Origin: Cryobacterium algoritolerans
GTDB taxonomy: Bacteria > Actinomycetota > Actinomycetes > Actinomycetales > Microbacteriaceae
Assembly (NCBI RefSeq): GCF_004402785.1
Contig: NZ_SOFP01000013.1
Location: forward strand, 1-64,000
Direction: 5' to 3'
Length of the DNA: 64,000 bases
Position numbers and translations under genes: made by a program. Shown here one piece after another: positions 44,322 through 52,416 of this stretch; within the stretch, counting starts at the first letter, position 1, and the number at the start of each line of letters is the position of its first letter. The notes under the pieces are model-generated. The model was given only the letters and a program-made list of their open reading frames with translations, did not search any database and had not been told where the DNA came from.

Positions 44322-45308
44322 CTAGCCGAGCTCTGCACGGGCCTTGAGCGGCTCCCACCAGGCGCGGTTCTCGCGGTACCACTGCACCACATCCGCGAGG
44401 CCCTGCTCGAAGGGCACCAGGGGGGCGTAGCCGAGCTCGGCCTGGATCTTGGAAATGTCAACCGAGTAGCGCAGGTCGTGGCCGAGCCGGTCGGCGACCC
44501 GGTCGACGTAAGACCAGTCCTTGCCGGTCGAGTCGAGCAGCAGCTGGGTCAGCTCCAGGTTGGTCAGTTCGGTGCCGCCGCCGATGTTGTAGATCTCGCC
44601 GGCGCGGCCGCCGACCAGCACCATCGCGATGGCGCGGGTGTGGTCGTCCACATGCAGCCAGTCACGGATGTTGTTGCCCTCGCCGTAGAGGGGAACGTGC
44701 TTGTCGTCGATCAGGTTCGTGACGAACAGCGGGATCACCTTCTCCGGGAAGTGGTACGGTCCATAGTTGTTCGAGCAGCGGGTGATCGAGATGTTCAGGC
44801 CGTGCGTTCGGTGGTAGCTGCGGGCGAGCAGGTCGCTGCCGGCTTTCGACGCCGAGTACGGCGAGTTGGGCTCAAGCGCGCGCTCTTCATCCCACGAGCC
44901 CTCGGCGATGGAGCCGTAGACCTCGTCGGTGGACACGTGCACGAAACGCGCGAGATTGTGGCGCAGCGCCGCGTCCAGCAGCTGCTGGGTGCCGAGCACG
45001 TTCGTCTCGACGAAGATCGAGGCGTCGCGCACCGAGCGGTCCACGTGGGACTCCGCGGCGAAGTGCACGACGGCGTCGAGCGAGGGGAAGAGCGTGTCGA
45101 GCAGTGCGGCGTCGCGGATGTCCCCGTGCACGAACGAGTAGCGGGGGCTCTCTGCAATGGGTGCCAGGTTTTCGAGGTTTCCCGAGTAGGTGAGCGCGTC
45201 GAGAACGACGACCTCGGCGCCCTCGAGACCGGGGTAGGCGTCTTCGAGGGTGCGTCGAACAAAGTTGGAGCCGATGAACCCGGCGCCGCCGGTGACAAGA
45301 ATCTTCAT
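44322..45308 (-). CDS. rmlB: dTDP-glucose 4,6-dehydratase
   Basis: A 328-residue short-chain dehydrogenase-type enzyme for the second step of dTDP-L-rhamnose synthesis. Motifs are MKILVTGGAGFIGSNFVRRT, HFAAESHVDRS, VSTDEVYGSIAEGSW and the catalytic Tyr-Lys in NSPYSASKAGSDLLARSYH, then RCSNNYGPYHFPEKVIP. I chose ATG 45308 to match the family N-terminus; ATG 45323, five codons earlier, is possible. It is divergent from the methyltransferase gene with about 175 bases between. Confidence 0.95.
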   Translation of the reverse strand: MKILVTGGAGFIGSNFVRRTLEDAYPGLEGAEVVVLDALTYSGNLENLAPIAESPRYSFVHGDIRDAALLDTLFPSLDAVVHFAAESHVDRSVRDASIFVETNVLGTQQLLDAALRHNLARFVHVSTDEVYGSIAEGSWDEERALEPNSPYSASKAGSDLLARSYHRTHGLNISITRCSNNYGPYHFPEKVIPLFVTNLIDDKHVPLYGEGNNIRDWLHVDDHTRAIAMVLVGGRAGEIYNIGGGTELTNLELTQLLLDSTGKDWSYVDRVADRLGHDLRYSVDISKIQAELGYAPLVPFEQGLADVVQWYRENRAWWEPLKARAELG

Positions 45309-45484
45309 ATGGAGGTTACCCATTCCGTTCGCTGAAAGTGCCCCCGCGAGTCTACCGGGAAGCGCTTGGGAAGCGGCCGACCGCGGCAGGCTCAGCCTGC
45401 ACGCGTCGCCTTTCAGAATTCAGAAGGAGTGGACTGATAACCTCGAACTGAGAAATGGCCAGCGGGGCGCAGGAGGACTCAAAC

Positions 45485-46462
45485 ATGAACGAATTCCGGT
45501 CTGGCCTCGATTCTCTGGACGGCACGCTCCGACCGTCCGAATCCTGGATCAGCGACTCCTCGTACTGGATTCCGCGCCACTTCGTTGAGTCAGCCTGGCT
45601 AGAGCATGCGCCGTTCGCCTTTTGGTTGGTCGACGCGATCCGACCGGCCGTCATTGCCGAGCTCGGCACGCACAACGGCTTCTCTTATTTTGTTTTCTGC
45701 GAATCGATCTCCCGCTTGGGCCTCCAGACCCGGGCCTTCGCGCTTGACAGCTGGGAAGGCGATGATCAGGCGGGGTTCTATGGCTCCGAAGTGTACGACA
45801 GTGTGCGCACCATCAATGAAGCCGACTACTCAGCCTTCTCGACGCTGTTGCGTGGCTACTTCGACGACAACCTTGCCTCGATTCCGGACGGATCCATCGA
45901 CCTCCTCCATATCGACGGTCGCCACGGATACGACGATGTTCGCCACGACTTCGAGGCCTGGCGCCCAAAGCTCTCTGACTCTGGTGTGGTGATCTTTCAC
46001 GACATCGCAGAACACCAAGAGGGCTTCGGAGTGTGGCAGTTGTGGCACGAACTCGCCGCGGAGTACCCGTCGTTCGCCTTCGATCACGGTCACGGCCTTG
46101 GAGTACTGGCGGTGGGCAGTAACGTCCCACCACACCTGCGTGCCTTCCTCAGCACAGGTGCCGAAAACGCCTCTCAGATCAAGGAGTTTTATCTGGCGCG
46201 CGGCCGAGCTGTCGCCGAGTTGTCTCGCGCGAGCGTCCAGGCTGCAGAAGTACCCGCATTGCAGGCAGAGGTTTCCGCATTGCGGGATGAACTCCAGAAT
46301 GCTGGGCTGCGAGTCGAGGAAAATGAACGGGAGATCGCACTTCACGACATCGAAAGGTTGGGGCTTGTGGACCAGGTCAACAGCCTTCACAACAGCATCA
46401 GTTGGAGGCTTACCCGTCCGCTACGGTTCGCGAGTGATGTGGTTCACCGTCGCCGTGGCTGA
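45485..46462 (+). CDS. SAM methyltransferase with C-terminal coiled coil and WRLT tail
   Basis: A 325-residue protein starting at ATG 45485, which has a perfect AGGAGG eight bases upstream. The Methyltransf_24-type domain covers about residues 40-225: VIAELGTHNGFSYFVF (SAM loop), RAFALDSWEGDDQAGF, IDLLHIDGRHGYDDVRHDFE (metal/SAM motif), and GVVIFHDIAEH. Sugar O-methylation of the surface glycan is inferred from context. The remaining ~100 residues form a heptad-like coiled coil (AEVPALQAEVSALRDELQNA) and end with SISWRLTRPLRF, a tail also found in two nearby small genes. It begins the region with more A/T-rich codons. Confidence 0.82.
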   Translation: MNEFRSGLDSLDGTLRPSESWISDSSYWIPRHFVESAWLEHAPFAFWLVDAIRPAVIAELGTHNGFSYFVFCESISRLGLQTRAFALDSWEGDDQAGFYGSEVYDSVRTINEADYSAFSTLLRGYFDDNLASIPDGSIDLLHIDGRHGYDDVRHDFEAWRPKLSDSGVVIFHDIAEHQEGFGVWQLWHELAAEYPSFAFDHGHGLGVLAVGSNVPPHLRAFLSTGAENASQIKEFYLARGRAVAELSRASVQAAEVPALQAEVSALRDELQNAGLRVEENEREIALHDIERLGLVDQVNSLHNSISWRLTRPLRFASDVVHRRRG

Positions 46463-46512
46463 TCCACTCTCGCTTGCGATTCGTCTGGAACCCCGTTGGT
46501 AGACTGCCCAAC

Positions 46513-47121
46513 GTGAAGATTCGCGAACTCTCCATCCCTGATTCCTACGAAATCACTCCGACGCAGTTCGGTGACGATCGTGGGGTTTTCCTCGAGTGGT
46601 ACCGCTTCGACCACCTCGAAGAGAAGATCGGGCACCGCCTCGACATCGCACAGGCCAACACGTCGGTGTCCAGGAGCGGCTCCGTGCGCGGCATCCATTT
46701 CGCCGACATCCCGCCCAGCCAGGCCAAGTACGTCATGGTGGCCCACGGTGCGGTCCTCGACTACGTCATCGATATCCGGGTCGGCTCGCCGACCTTCGGC
46801 CAGTGGGACAGCGTGCTGCTCGACGACACTGACCGGCGCGCGGTCTACATCGCCGAGGGCCTCGGTCACTGCTTCGTGGCGCTCACCGATAACGCCACTG
46901 TCAGCTATCTGGTCACCGCGCCCTTCAACCCGGGCCGTGAGCACGGCATCAATCCGCTCGACGCCGACATCGGCCTCGTCTTCCCGCCCGAGGCCGGCGA
47001 GTTGCTGTTGTCGCCCAAGGACACGGATGCGCCGGGCCTTGCCGAAGCCGCCGCGAGCGGGCTGCTGCCCACCTGGGCCGATGCCCGGGCGTTCTACAAC
47101 TCCCTGAACAAAGGAATGTAA
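46513..47121 (+). CDS. rmlC: dTDP-4-dehydrorhamnose 3,5-epimerase
   Basis: A 202-residue cupin epimerase for the third step of dTDP-L-rhamnose synthesis. Motifs are [36 protein letters not shown] with the catalytic His, [20 protein letters not shown] and [20 protein letters not shown]. The start GTG 46513 matches the family N-terminus ([14 protein letters not shown]); the frame extends upstream without similarity. It is followed two bases later by rmlA. Confidence 0.94.
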   Translation: MKIRELSIPDSYEITPTQFGDDRGVFLEWYRFDHLEEKIGHRLDIAQANTSVSRSGSVRGIHFADIPPSQAKYVMVAHGAVLDYVIDIRVGSPTFGQWDSVLLDDTDRRAVYIAEGLGHCFVALTDNATVSYLVTAPFNPGREHGINPLDADIGLVFPPEAGELLLSPKDTDAPGLAEAAASGLLPTWADARAFYNSLNKGM

Positions 47122-47123
47122 CA

Positions 47124-47987
47124 ATGCGCGGAATCATCCTCGCCGGCGGCTCGGGCACGCGCCTGTGGCCGATCACCAAGGGCATTTCCAAGCAGCTCAT
47201 GCCGATCTACGACAAGCCGATGATCTACTACCCCCTATCTACGCTGATGATGGCGGGCATCAAGGAGGTCCTCGTCATCACGACTCCCGAGTACGACGAT
47301 CAGTTCCGGGCGCTGCTGGGCGACGGATCGGACATCGGCATCCGGATAGAATACGCGGTGCAGCCGTCGCCGGACGGCCTGGCCCAGGCGTTCATCATCG
47401 GCGAGGACTTCATCGGCGACGACAGCGTCGCCCTCGTGCTTGGCGACAACATCTTCCACGGCGCCGGGCTGGGTTCCGCGCTCCGGGGCAACGCGGACCT
47501 CGTGGGAGCGCGCATCTTCGCCTACCACGTCAGCAATCCCAAGGCCTACGGCGTCGTCGAATTCGACGAGAACGGAACCGCCATCTCCATCGAGGAGAAG
47601 CCGGCCAAGCCCAAGAGCAACTACGCCGTTCCCGGTCTCTACTTCTACGACAACTCGGTCATCGAGATCGCCAAGTCGATCGAGCCGAGCGAGCGTGGAG
47701 AACTGGAGATCAGCACCGTAAACGAGCGGTACCTGGCCGACGGTAAACTGCAGGTGCAGGTTCTCGACCGCGGCACGGCCTGGCTGGACACCGGAACGTT
47801 CAAGTCGATGATGCAGGCGTCTGAGTACGTGCGCGTGATCGAGGACCGGCAGGGCTTCAAGGTCGGCTGCATCGAGGAGATCGCCTGGCGCGCGGGCTGG
47901 ATCGACTCCAAGCAACTCGCCGTTCTTGCTGCCCCGTTGCAGAAGAGTGGCTACGGCAAATACCTGGCGGCGCTGGTCGCCTCCTAG
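47124..47987 (+). CDS. rmlA: Glucose-1-phosphate thymidylyltransferase
   Basis: A 287-residue nucleotidyltransferase that makes dTDP-glucose, the first step toward dTDP-L-rhamnose. Motifs are [72 protein letters not shown] and [18 protein letters not shown]. With rmlB, C and D also present, the whole dTDP-L-rhamnose pathway is in the window. A 240-bp gap follows before the broken pyruvyltransferase. Confidence 0.96.
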   Translation: MRGIILAGGSGTRLWPITKGISKQLMPIYDKPMIYYPLSTLMMAGIKEVLVITTPEYDDQFRALLGDGSDIGIRIEYAVQPSPDGLAQAFIIGEDFIGDDSVALVLGDNIFHGAGLGSALRGNADLVGARIFAYHVSNPKAYGVVEFDENGTAISIEEKPAKPKSNYAVPGLYFYDNSVIEIAKSIEPSERGELEISTVNERYLADGKLQVQVLDRGTAWLDTGTFKSMMQASEYVRVIEDRQGFKVGCIEEIAWRAGWIDSKQLAVLAAPLQKSGYGKYLAALVAS

Positions 47988-48047
47988 CGACTTCCGTATA
48001 TGTACTAGCACCCGTAAGGTCCCAGTTTCAGGAGGTGCCTGCCTTCG

Positions 48048-48245
48048 TTGAAGCTTTCCGCAATATGGGAAGACATGACCCACGAGCCAGTCGTGGTGGC
48101 GTTTGGATTTTTTGCTGCCAGACACCCGAATTCGGCCGCCGTCCGGCTTCTGATTGCCCGCTCCATGGCCAGGCAGGCCAGGGCGGACCGGCGGCGGGGC
48201 GCGGACCGTGAGTTATTGTCAGTGACGCGGTGGAATCGTCGCTAG
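48048..48245 (+). CDS. Possible small gene of unknown function
   Basis: A 65-codon frame from TTG 48048, starting MKLSAIWEDMTHEPVVVAFG. A perfect AGGAGGTG lies at 48030-48037, about ten bases before the TTG, which is the only support. The protein is Arg/Ala-rich in its second half and I recognise no domain. It overlaps the start region of the pyruvyltransferase pseudogene. It could equally be a remnant of a deleted gene; the rest of 47988-48229 shows nothing else. Confidence 0.2.
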   Translation: MKLSAIWEDMTHEPVVVAFGFFAARHPNSAAVRLLIARSMARQARADRRRGADRELLSVTRWNRR

Positions 48246-49474
48246 TATTGAGTCACCATTCGGGGGGCGTGGGAGCGAAAGGATCACCCAGATTCTTGTC
48301 CCGTGCTACCCCGAAGGCCAGCGTGCTTCTCGTCGGCGCCTATGAGCGTGATAACTTCGGCGATCTGTTGTTCTACCAACTCACCAAGGACTACCTCGGC
48401 ACGCGCAACAGCGCCGCTGGCTCCGTTATCGGAGCGGATATGACTTCTCTCCTTGGCACTCGCGTGTATCCGTACACTGATCTGCTCTCTGCTCTCTGCT
48501 CGGGCCTGGGATGCGGTCTGGGTCGTAGGCGGAGAGGTGGGTGGCGTGGACGTTGAGGGCGCCCTCACTATGTCCCTCGACGATGTTGAGGGACCAATAT
48601 TCGATCAAGCGGGCGCTGCGGGGCGGAACGCCATCGCGCGGTACCTCTCCGGGGCACCGGCAGGTTTCCCCGCATATCTGCCGATTCTTGAAAAGTTCGC
48701 CCTCAACGCGACAACGCCTCTCGTGCTGAACTCGGTCGGCCTGGGGAACCTCAACCCGGAGGCCGTGACATCAAGTGCGGAAGCCGCCAGGGGTCGGCAA
48801 TCCGGAGTGCCGTTGCGGTCATGGCTCGCGACGAATCCTCGCACAAGATGGCGACGACCATCGGGGCCGCGTCGGTCTTGTCTCCGGACATGGTCCACTC
48901 GATCAGTGTTCGGCATCCAGATCTCGCAGCTCCAACGCGAGGGTGCGAGCCCTACTTTCTATTCCAGGCGAACGCGCAATTGATCGCGCGGGTTGGAGAA
49001 GAGCGCATCGCACGATCCCTCGCAGTGATCGCGGCTGCGACCAAGTGGAGACCGGCATTCTTCGGCGCCGGCACGGCACGCCACCATGACCGTGCCGATC
49101 TGTATGACGGCATCACGGCCATACTCCGGGCCTTTGCGCCGACAGTTCGCCCCATGGGCATCACGACCCGCAACCCGATGAGCCTGGCTTCCTATATCGC
49201 CGGCTCGCAACTCTGGGTCGGTTCATCGCTGCATGGACGAATCATTGCCAGCTCCTTCGCGCTCCCGAGGGTCAGCTTGGAGAATCTCAAGGTCGCGAGC
49301 TACGCCGCCACCTGGGATCCCGACTTTCCTGTCAACGTCGCTTTTGACAGGCTGGCCGAGAGCGTCGCAGAGGCCGTCACTGCTGCCGGAAGCGCGAACA
49401 GCGCAGACGTGTCACGGCACATTGCGAGCGTCGCTGATGAGTCGACCGCGGCTCTCGTGAGGGATTTCCTATGA
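48230..49474 (+). pseudogene. Polysaccharide pyruvyltransferase, two frameshifts
   Basis: The three parts of one pyruvyltransferase-family protein lie in two frames. The N-part reads VLLVGAYERDNFGDLLFYQL up to YPYTDLLSA. The middle, in the next frame, reads RAWDAVWVVGGEVGGVDVEG through LNPEAVTSSAEAARG. The C-part, back in the first frame, reads AVAVMARDESSHKMATTIGA and then GSQLWVGSSLHGRIIASSFA, the family's GSRLHG-like motif. The first shift is at three copies of TCTGCTC (48481-48501); two copies would join the frames exactly (YTDLLSARAWDAVWVVGG). The second is explained by loss of one G in the run at 48790-48793; five G would give AARGSAIRSAVAVMARD. The enzyme would add ketal-linked pyruvate to a surface glycan. 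The true start is unclear (GTG 48230 or TTG 48296). Confidence 0.85.
48481..48501 (+). repeat. Three tandem 7-bp units at the first frameshift
   Basis: TCTGCTC is repeated three times without error inside the pyruvyltransferase gene. Since 7 is not a multiple of 3, gain or loss of a unit changes the frame. With two units the flanking frames join; with three, as here, translation stops at 48556. Confidence 0.95.
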
Positions 49475-49779
49475 GTTCAGCAGACCTCGAAGGCATCCTT
49501 CAGTTTCAGCTGGACCGTCAGAGACGCACCATGCTTGAAGAAGTCGACTTGCATGAGAGGCGCTACCGGGGACTCTCTCTAGAGATTCTGCGCCTGACCG
49601 CACAGATCGCAGAGGAACAGGAGAGGACGCGTGATGCCCAGGCTGAGATCGATAACTTGCGAATAATGTAGGACAGACTGCAGGTGGTCAATGAGCGGAT
49701 GCTGGCGAGCAGGTCGTGGCGGATCACAAAGCCGTTGAGAATGATCGTCGACCTGGCGAGACCGAAGGCTTGTTCCTAA
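49471..49779 (+). pseudogene. Small coiled-coil protein with SWRITKPLR tail, interrupted by TAG
   Basis: The frame starts at ATG 49471, overlapping the pyruvyltransferase stop by four bases. It reads a coiled coil (LEILRLTAQIAEEQERTRDA and similar) as far as DNLRIM. There an in-frame TAG at 49669-49671 ends it after 66 residues. The same frame then continues openly for 35 codons, DRLQVVNERMLASRSWRITK and onward, to TAA at 49777-49779. The tail matches those of the methyltransferase at 45485 and the small gene at 55026, so the TAG is a nonsense mutation, most simply CAG to TAG. Its last four bases overlap the end of the convergent glycosyltransferase gene. Confidence 0.8.
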
Positions 49780-50663
49780 CGGGCGCGCCGTTCCTCGAGT
49801 TGCGCCCTGATCTCAAGCCCAATTCCGACAATGACGCGCACCGGCCACAGGATCGGTCCATGGTACTTTCTGAATAAAAACCTCTTGGCGCTGTCGTGAT
49901 GTGCCCGTGCCATTCGGGCCGATTCCCCGCCTTGAGTGGAGTGGGCGCCTGTGTGCACGACGACCGCCGCAGGTTCGTAGACGTTGCGCAGCCCGCGTCT
50001 TCCGATGCGATAGCCCAGATCGACATCTTCGAAGTACATGAAGTACGTCTCGTCGAAGCCGTTCAGCTCGTCCAGCACGGACCTACGAACCATTAGGAAC
50101 GCGCCGGAAAGCCATCCAGCGTCTCGACGCACGAGATTGGAGTTCGTCTCCTTGCGGTACAGCCGGGTCCAGGGATTTGTCGGCCAGATGTTGGCGAAGA
50201 GGGCGTGGCCGACACCGGAGCGAAGCGACGGGATGGTCCGGGCCGACGGATAGACCAGACCGTCGGAAGACAGAATACGGGGGCCGACGGAAGCGATTGC
50301 TAGATCGTGTCCAACCGCCTCAAGGAGGGTGTCAATTGTACCGCTATTGACAGTTACGTCCGGATTGCTCACCACCACCCACTCAATTTCGGGAGGCAGG
50401 CTCTTGACAACTTCATTAATCGCGTGGCCGTAGCCGCGATTGGAAGACATCGGCTGGTATAGCGCGCCCGCAGCGGCCGAGATGACCTCCACGGCGCTCA
50501 CCCCCTTCGTCGCCTTATTGTCGGCGACGACGACGTGGAGCGGTACGGATGAGGCGCCCGGCAACGAGGACAGAAACGGCCCGAGTACAGCCTCCGAGCC
50601 GTAACTCACGGTCACAACTGCGACGTGGGCGGCGCCGGGCGGGGGAGTGAGTGGGATGGACAT
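49776..50663 (-). CDS. GT2 glycosyltransferase, WbbL-like rhamnosyltransferase
   Basis: A 295-residue GT-A enzyme of family 2. It starts near VAVVTVSYGSEAVLGPFLSS. The metal-binding region is WVVVSNPDVTVNSGTIDTLL (NPD in place of D-x-D), acceptor motif WLSGAFLMVRRSVLDELNGF, then FDETYFMYFEDVDLGYRIGR. WbbL-type enzymes add L-rhamnose to a lipid-linked sugar to begin the linker or chain; with rmlABCD nearby this is the likely role. I chose ATG 50663, with GAGGGG four bases before it; ATG 50678 and 50675 are alternatives. It is divergent from the ABC export genes. Confidence 0.88.
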   Translation of the reverse strand: MSIPLTPPPGAAHVAVVTVSYGSEAVLGPFLSSLPGASSVPLHVVVADNKATKGVSAVEVISAAAGALYQPMSSNRGYGHAINEVVKSLPPEIEWVVVSNPDVTVNSGTIDTLLEAVGHDLAIASVGPRILSSDGLVYPSARTIPSLRSGVGHALFANIWPTNPWTRLYRKETNSNLVRRDAGWLSGAFLMVRRSVLDELNGFDETYFMYFEDVDLGYRIGRRGLRNVYEPAAVVVHTGAHSTQGGESARMARAHHDSAKRFLFRKYHGPILWPVRVIVGIGLEIRAQLEERRAR

Positions 50664-50733
50664 ACGTCCCCTCATCATAGTTCTAGGCTAGATTTGTCTG
50701 CGGCCATCCCGACCGGCCAACCAGTGAGGCTAC

Positions 50734-51570
50734 ATGCGATACATGAATGAGGTTCTCGCGTCCCGAGAGCTCCTGGCCAATCTCACCCTGCGTGAGATCC
50801 GCGGCCAGTACAAGCGCACAATCTTTGGCCAACTCTGGTCTCTGGTGAACCCGCTCGCCACGATGTTGGTCTACACGATCGTGTTCGCGTTCATTCTTCG
50901 GGTCACGCCTCCTCCCGGCAACCCCAGCGGGCTGAACATCTTCGCCGTGTGGTTGCTGTGTGGACTCCTGCCGTGGGCATTCTTCGCGAATGTCGTACAG
51001 CAGGGCATGGGTTCGATAATTTCGAACGCCGGACTGGTCCAGAAGGTCTATTTCTCGCGCATAGTCTTACCGCTGTCGAAGGTCGGCTCGGTCGGGTACA
51101 ACTGGCTCTTTGAAATGGGCGTGCTCGTTGTTGTGCTCGCACTCTGTGGCTCGTTCGTCTGGCCGTGGATCCCGATCGTGATCATTGTCATGGTGCTGTT
51201 GGCGATATTCGCCGCAGGTCTGTCGCTGATGCTCTCGGTCGCCAACGTGCACTTCCGGGACACACAGTACTTCGTCTCAATTCTGATGCAGATCTGGATG
51301 TACCTCACGCCGATCATCTACCCGATCAGCCTCGTCGAGGACCAATCCAAGGCACATGGCGGGCTGTTCGGAACCTCAATCACGATCCTTGACATTTACC
51401 GCTTGAATCCGCTCGAGCGGTTCGTCGCTGTCTTCCGCCAGTTGCTCTATGACAACACGTGGCCAAATCCACAAGACCTCCTGCTCTGTGCAATCTGGGC
51501 ATTTGCCGCGTTGACTATCGGCCTTTGGGTATTCCGCAAGAGCGAGAAGGGGCTGGCCGAGGCGCTATGA
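50734..51570 (+). CDS. wzm: Polysaccharide ABC exporter permease
   Basis: A 278-residue ABC-2 type permease of the Wzm/TagG/RfbD group, exporting lipid-linked glycans. Landmarks are LTLREIRGQYKRTIFGQLWS (N-terminal amphipathic helix and first span entry), VWLLCGLLPWAFFANVVQQG, SVANVHFRDTQYFVSILMQI and WMYLTPIIYPISLV, and a C-terminal LNPLERFVAVFRQLLYDN. Six spans are expected. Its stop overlaps the ATPase start by four bases. Confidence 0.92.
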   Translation: MRYMNEVLASRELLANLTLREIRGQYKRTIFGQLWSLVNPLATMLVYTIVFAFILRVTPPPGNPSGLNIFAVWLLCGLLPWAFFANVVQQGMGSIISNAGLVQKVYFSRIVLPLSKVGSVGYNWLFEMGVLVVVLALCGSFVWPWIPIVIIVMVLLAIFAAGLSLMLSVANVHFRDTQYFVSILMQIWMYLTPIIYPISLVEDQSKAHGGLFGTSITILDIYRLNPLERFVAVFRQLLYDNTWPNPQDLLLCAIWAFAALTIGLWVFRKSEKGLAEAL

Positions 51571-52313
51571 GTGACATTGCTGTGCAGGTCGACCACGTTA
51601 GTAAGAAGTTCCGCCTGTACCACGAACGGAATCAGTCCATCAAGTCCGCGATCATGCGCGGTCGCCGATCGGTGCACGAAGACTTCTGGGCGCTCAAGGA
51701 CGTGAGCTTCGAAGTGCCCACGGGGTCGACGTTTGGGCTCATCGGAAGCAACGGTTCAGGCAAGTCAACGCTTCTCAAATGCCTTGCGAAAATTTACTAT
51801 CCGGAAAAGGGAACGATCTCGTATCAGGGAAGAATCGCTGCTCTCCTTGAGGTCGGATCCGGCTTTCACCCGGAGCTTTCAGGGCGCGAGAACGTATTCC
51901 TCAACGGATCCATTCTTGGCATGTCCAAAAAAGAGGTGACCGGCAAGTTCGACGAAATCGTCGATTTCTCGGGCGTCGAACAATTCATTGACCAGCCCGT
52001 TAAGAACTATTCCTCGGGCATGTACGTTCGGCTCGGTTTTGCCATCGCGATCAATGTCGACCCAGACGTCCTGGTCGTCGACGAGGTTCTCTCGGTTGGT
52101 GATGCAGAATTTCAGGAGAAATGCAGTCAGAAGTTTGTCGACTTCAAGGAAGCCGGCAAAACGGTCATCCTCGTCAGTCACTCCATGGAGTCTGTTCGCG
52201 AGATGTGTGACCATGCCGCGTGGCTTAGCCACGGCGAGTTGATCCAAGTCGGTAAAGCAGACACGACAATCGCGTCCTACCTCGAATCGCTTCATGGGGG
52301 TGCTCAACTCTAG
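51567..52313 (+). CDS. wzt: Polysaccharide ABC exporter ATP-binding protein
   Basis: A 248-residue ATPase of the Wzt/TagH/RfbE group. Walker A is GSNGSGKST (residues 60-68), the family segment is LLEVGSGFHPELSGRENVFL, signature YSSGMYVRLGFAIA, Walker B VLVVDEVLSVGD, and H-loop LVSHSMESV. It ends soon after the ATPase domain and lacks the C-terminal sugar-binding domain of some Wzt proteins, so chain-end recognition is not expected. ATG 51567 overlaps the permease stop; the longer upstream reading is rejected. Confidence 0.93.
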   Translation: MSDIAVQVDHVSKKFRLYHERNQSIKSAIMRGRRSVHEDFWALKDVSFEVPTGSTFGLIGSNGSGKSTLLKCLAKIYYPEKGTISYQGRIAALLEVGSGFHPELSGRENVFLNGSILGMSKKEVTGKFDEIVDFSGVEQFIDQPVKNYSSGMYVRLGFAIAINVDPDVLVVDEVLSVGDAEFQEKCSQKFVDFKEAGKTVILVSHSMESVREMCDHAAWLSHGELIQVGKADTTIASYLESLHGGAQL

Positions 52314-52314
52314 A

Positions 52315-52392
52315 GGGAGACTATCCCGGGGGCGGAAACGCTTCCGTCCATGTTCTGCAGTCGGCTGGAGTGGCACGAGGTGCCAGTCTCCC
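52315..52392 (+). promoter_or_regulatory. Candidate structured RNA leader before the fused glycosyltransferase gene
   Basis: The 97-bp gap between wzt and the next gene can fold as a three-way junction. An outer stem GGGAGACT (52315-52322) / AGTCTCCC (52385-52392) encloses two hairpins, CGGAA-ACGC-TTCCG (52333-52346) and TGGCAC-GAG-GTGCCA (52371-52385). No T run follows. It ends 24 bases before the start codon. It may be an attenuator, an mRNA processing site or chance; I know no named family with this pattern. Confidence 0.4.
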
Positions 52393-52416
52393 CGCAAGAA
52401 ATAGCGAGGTGTGCTT

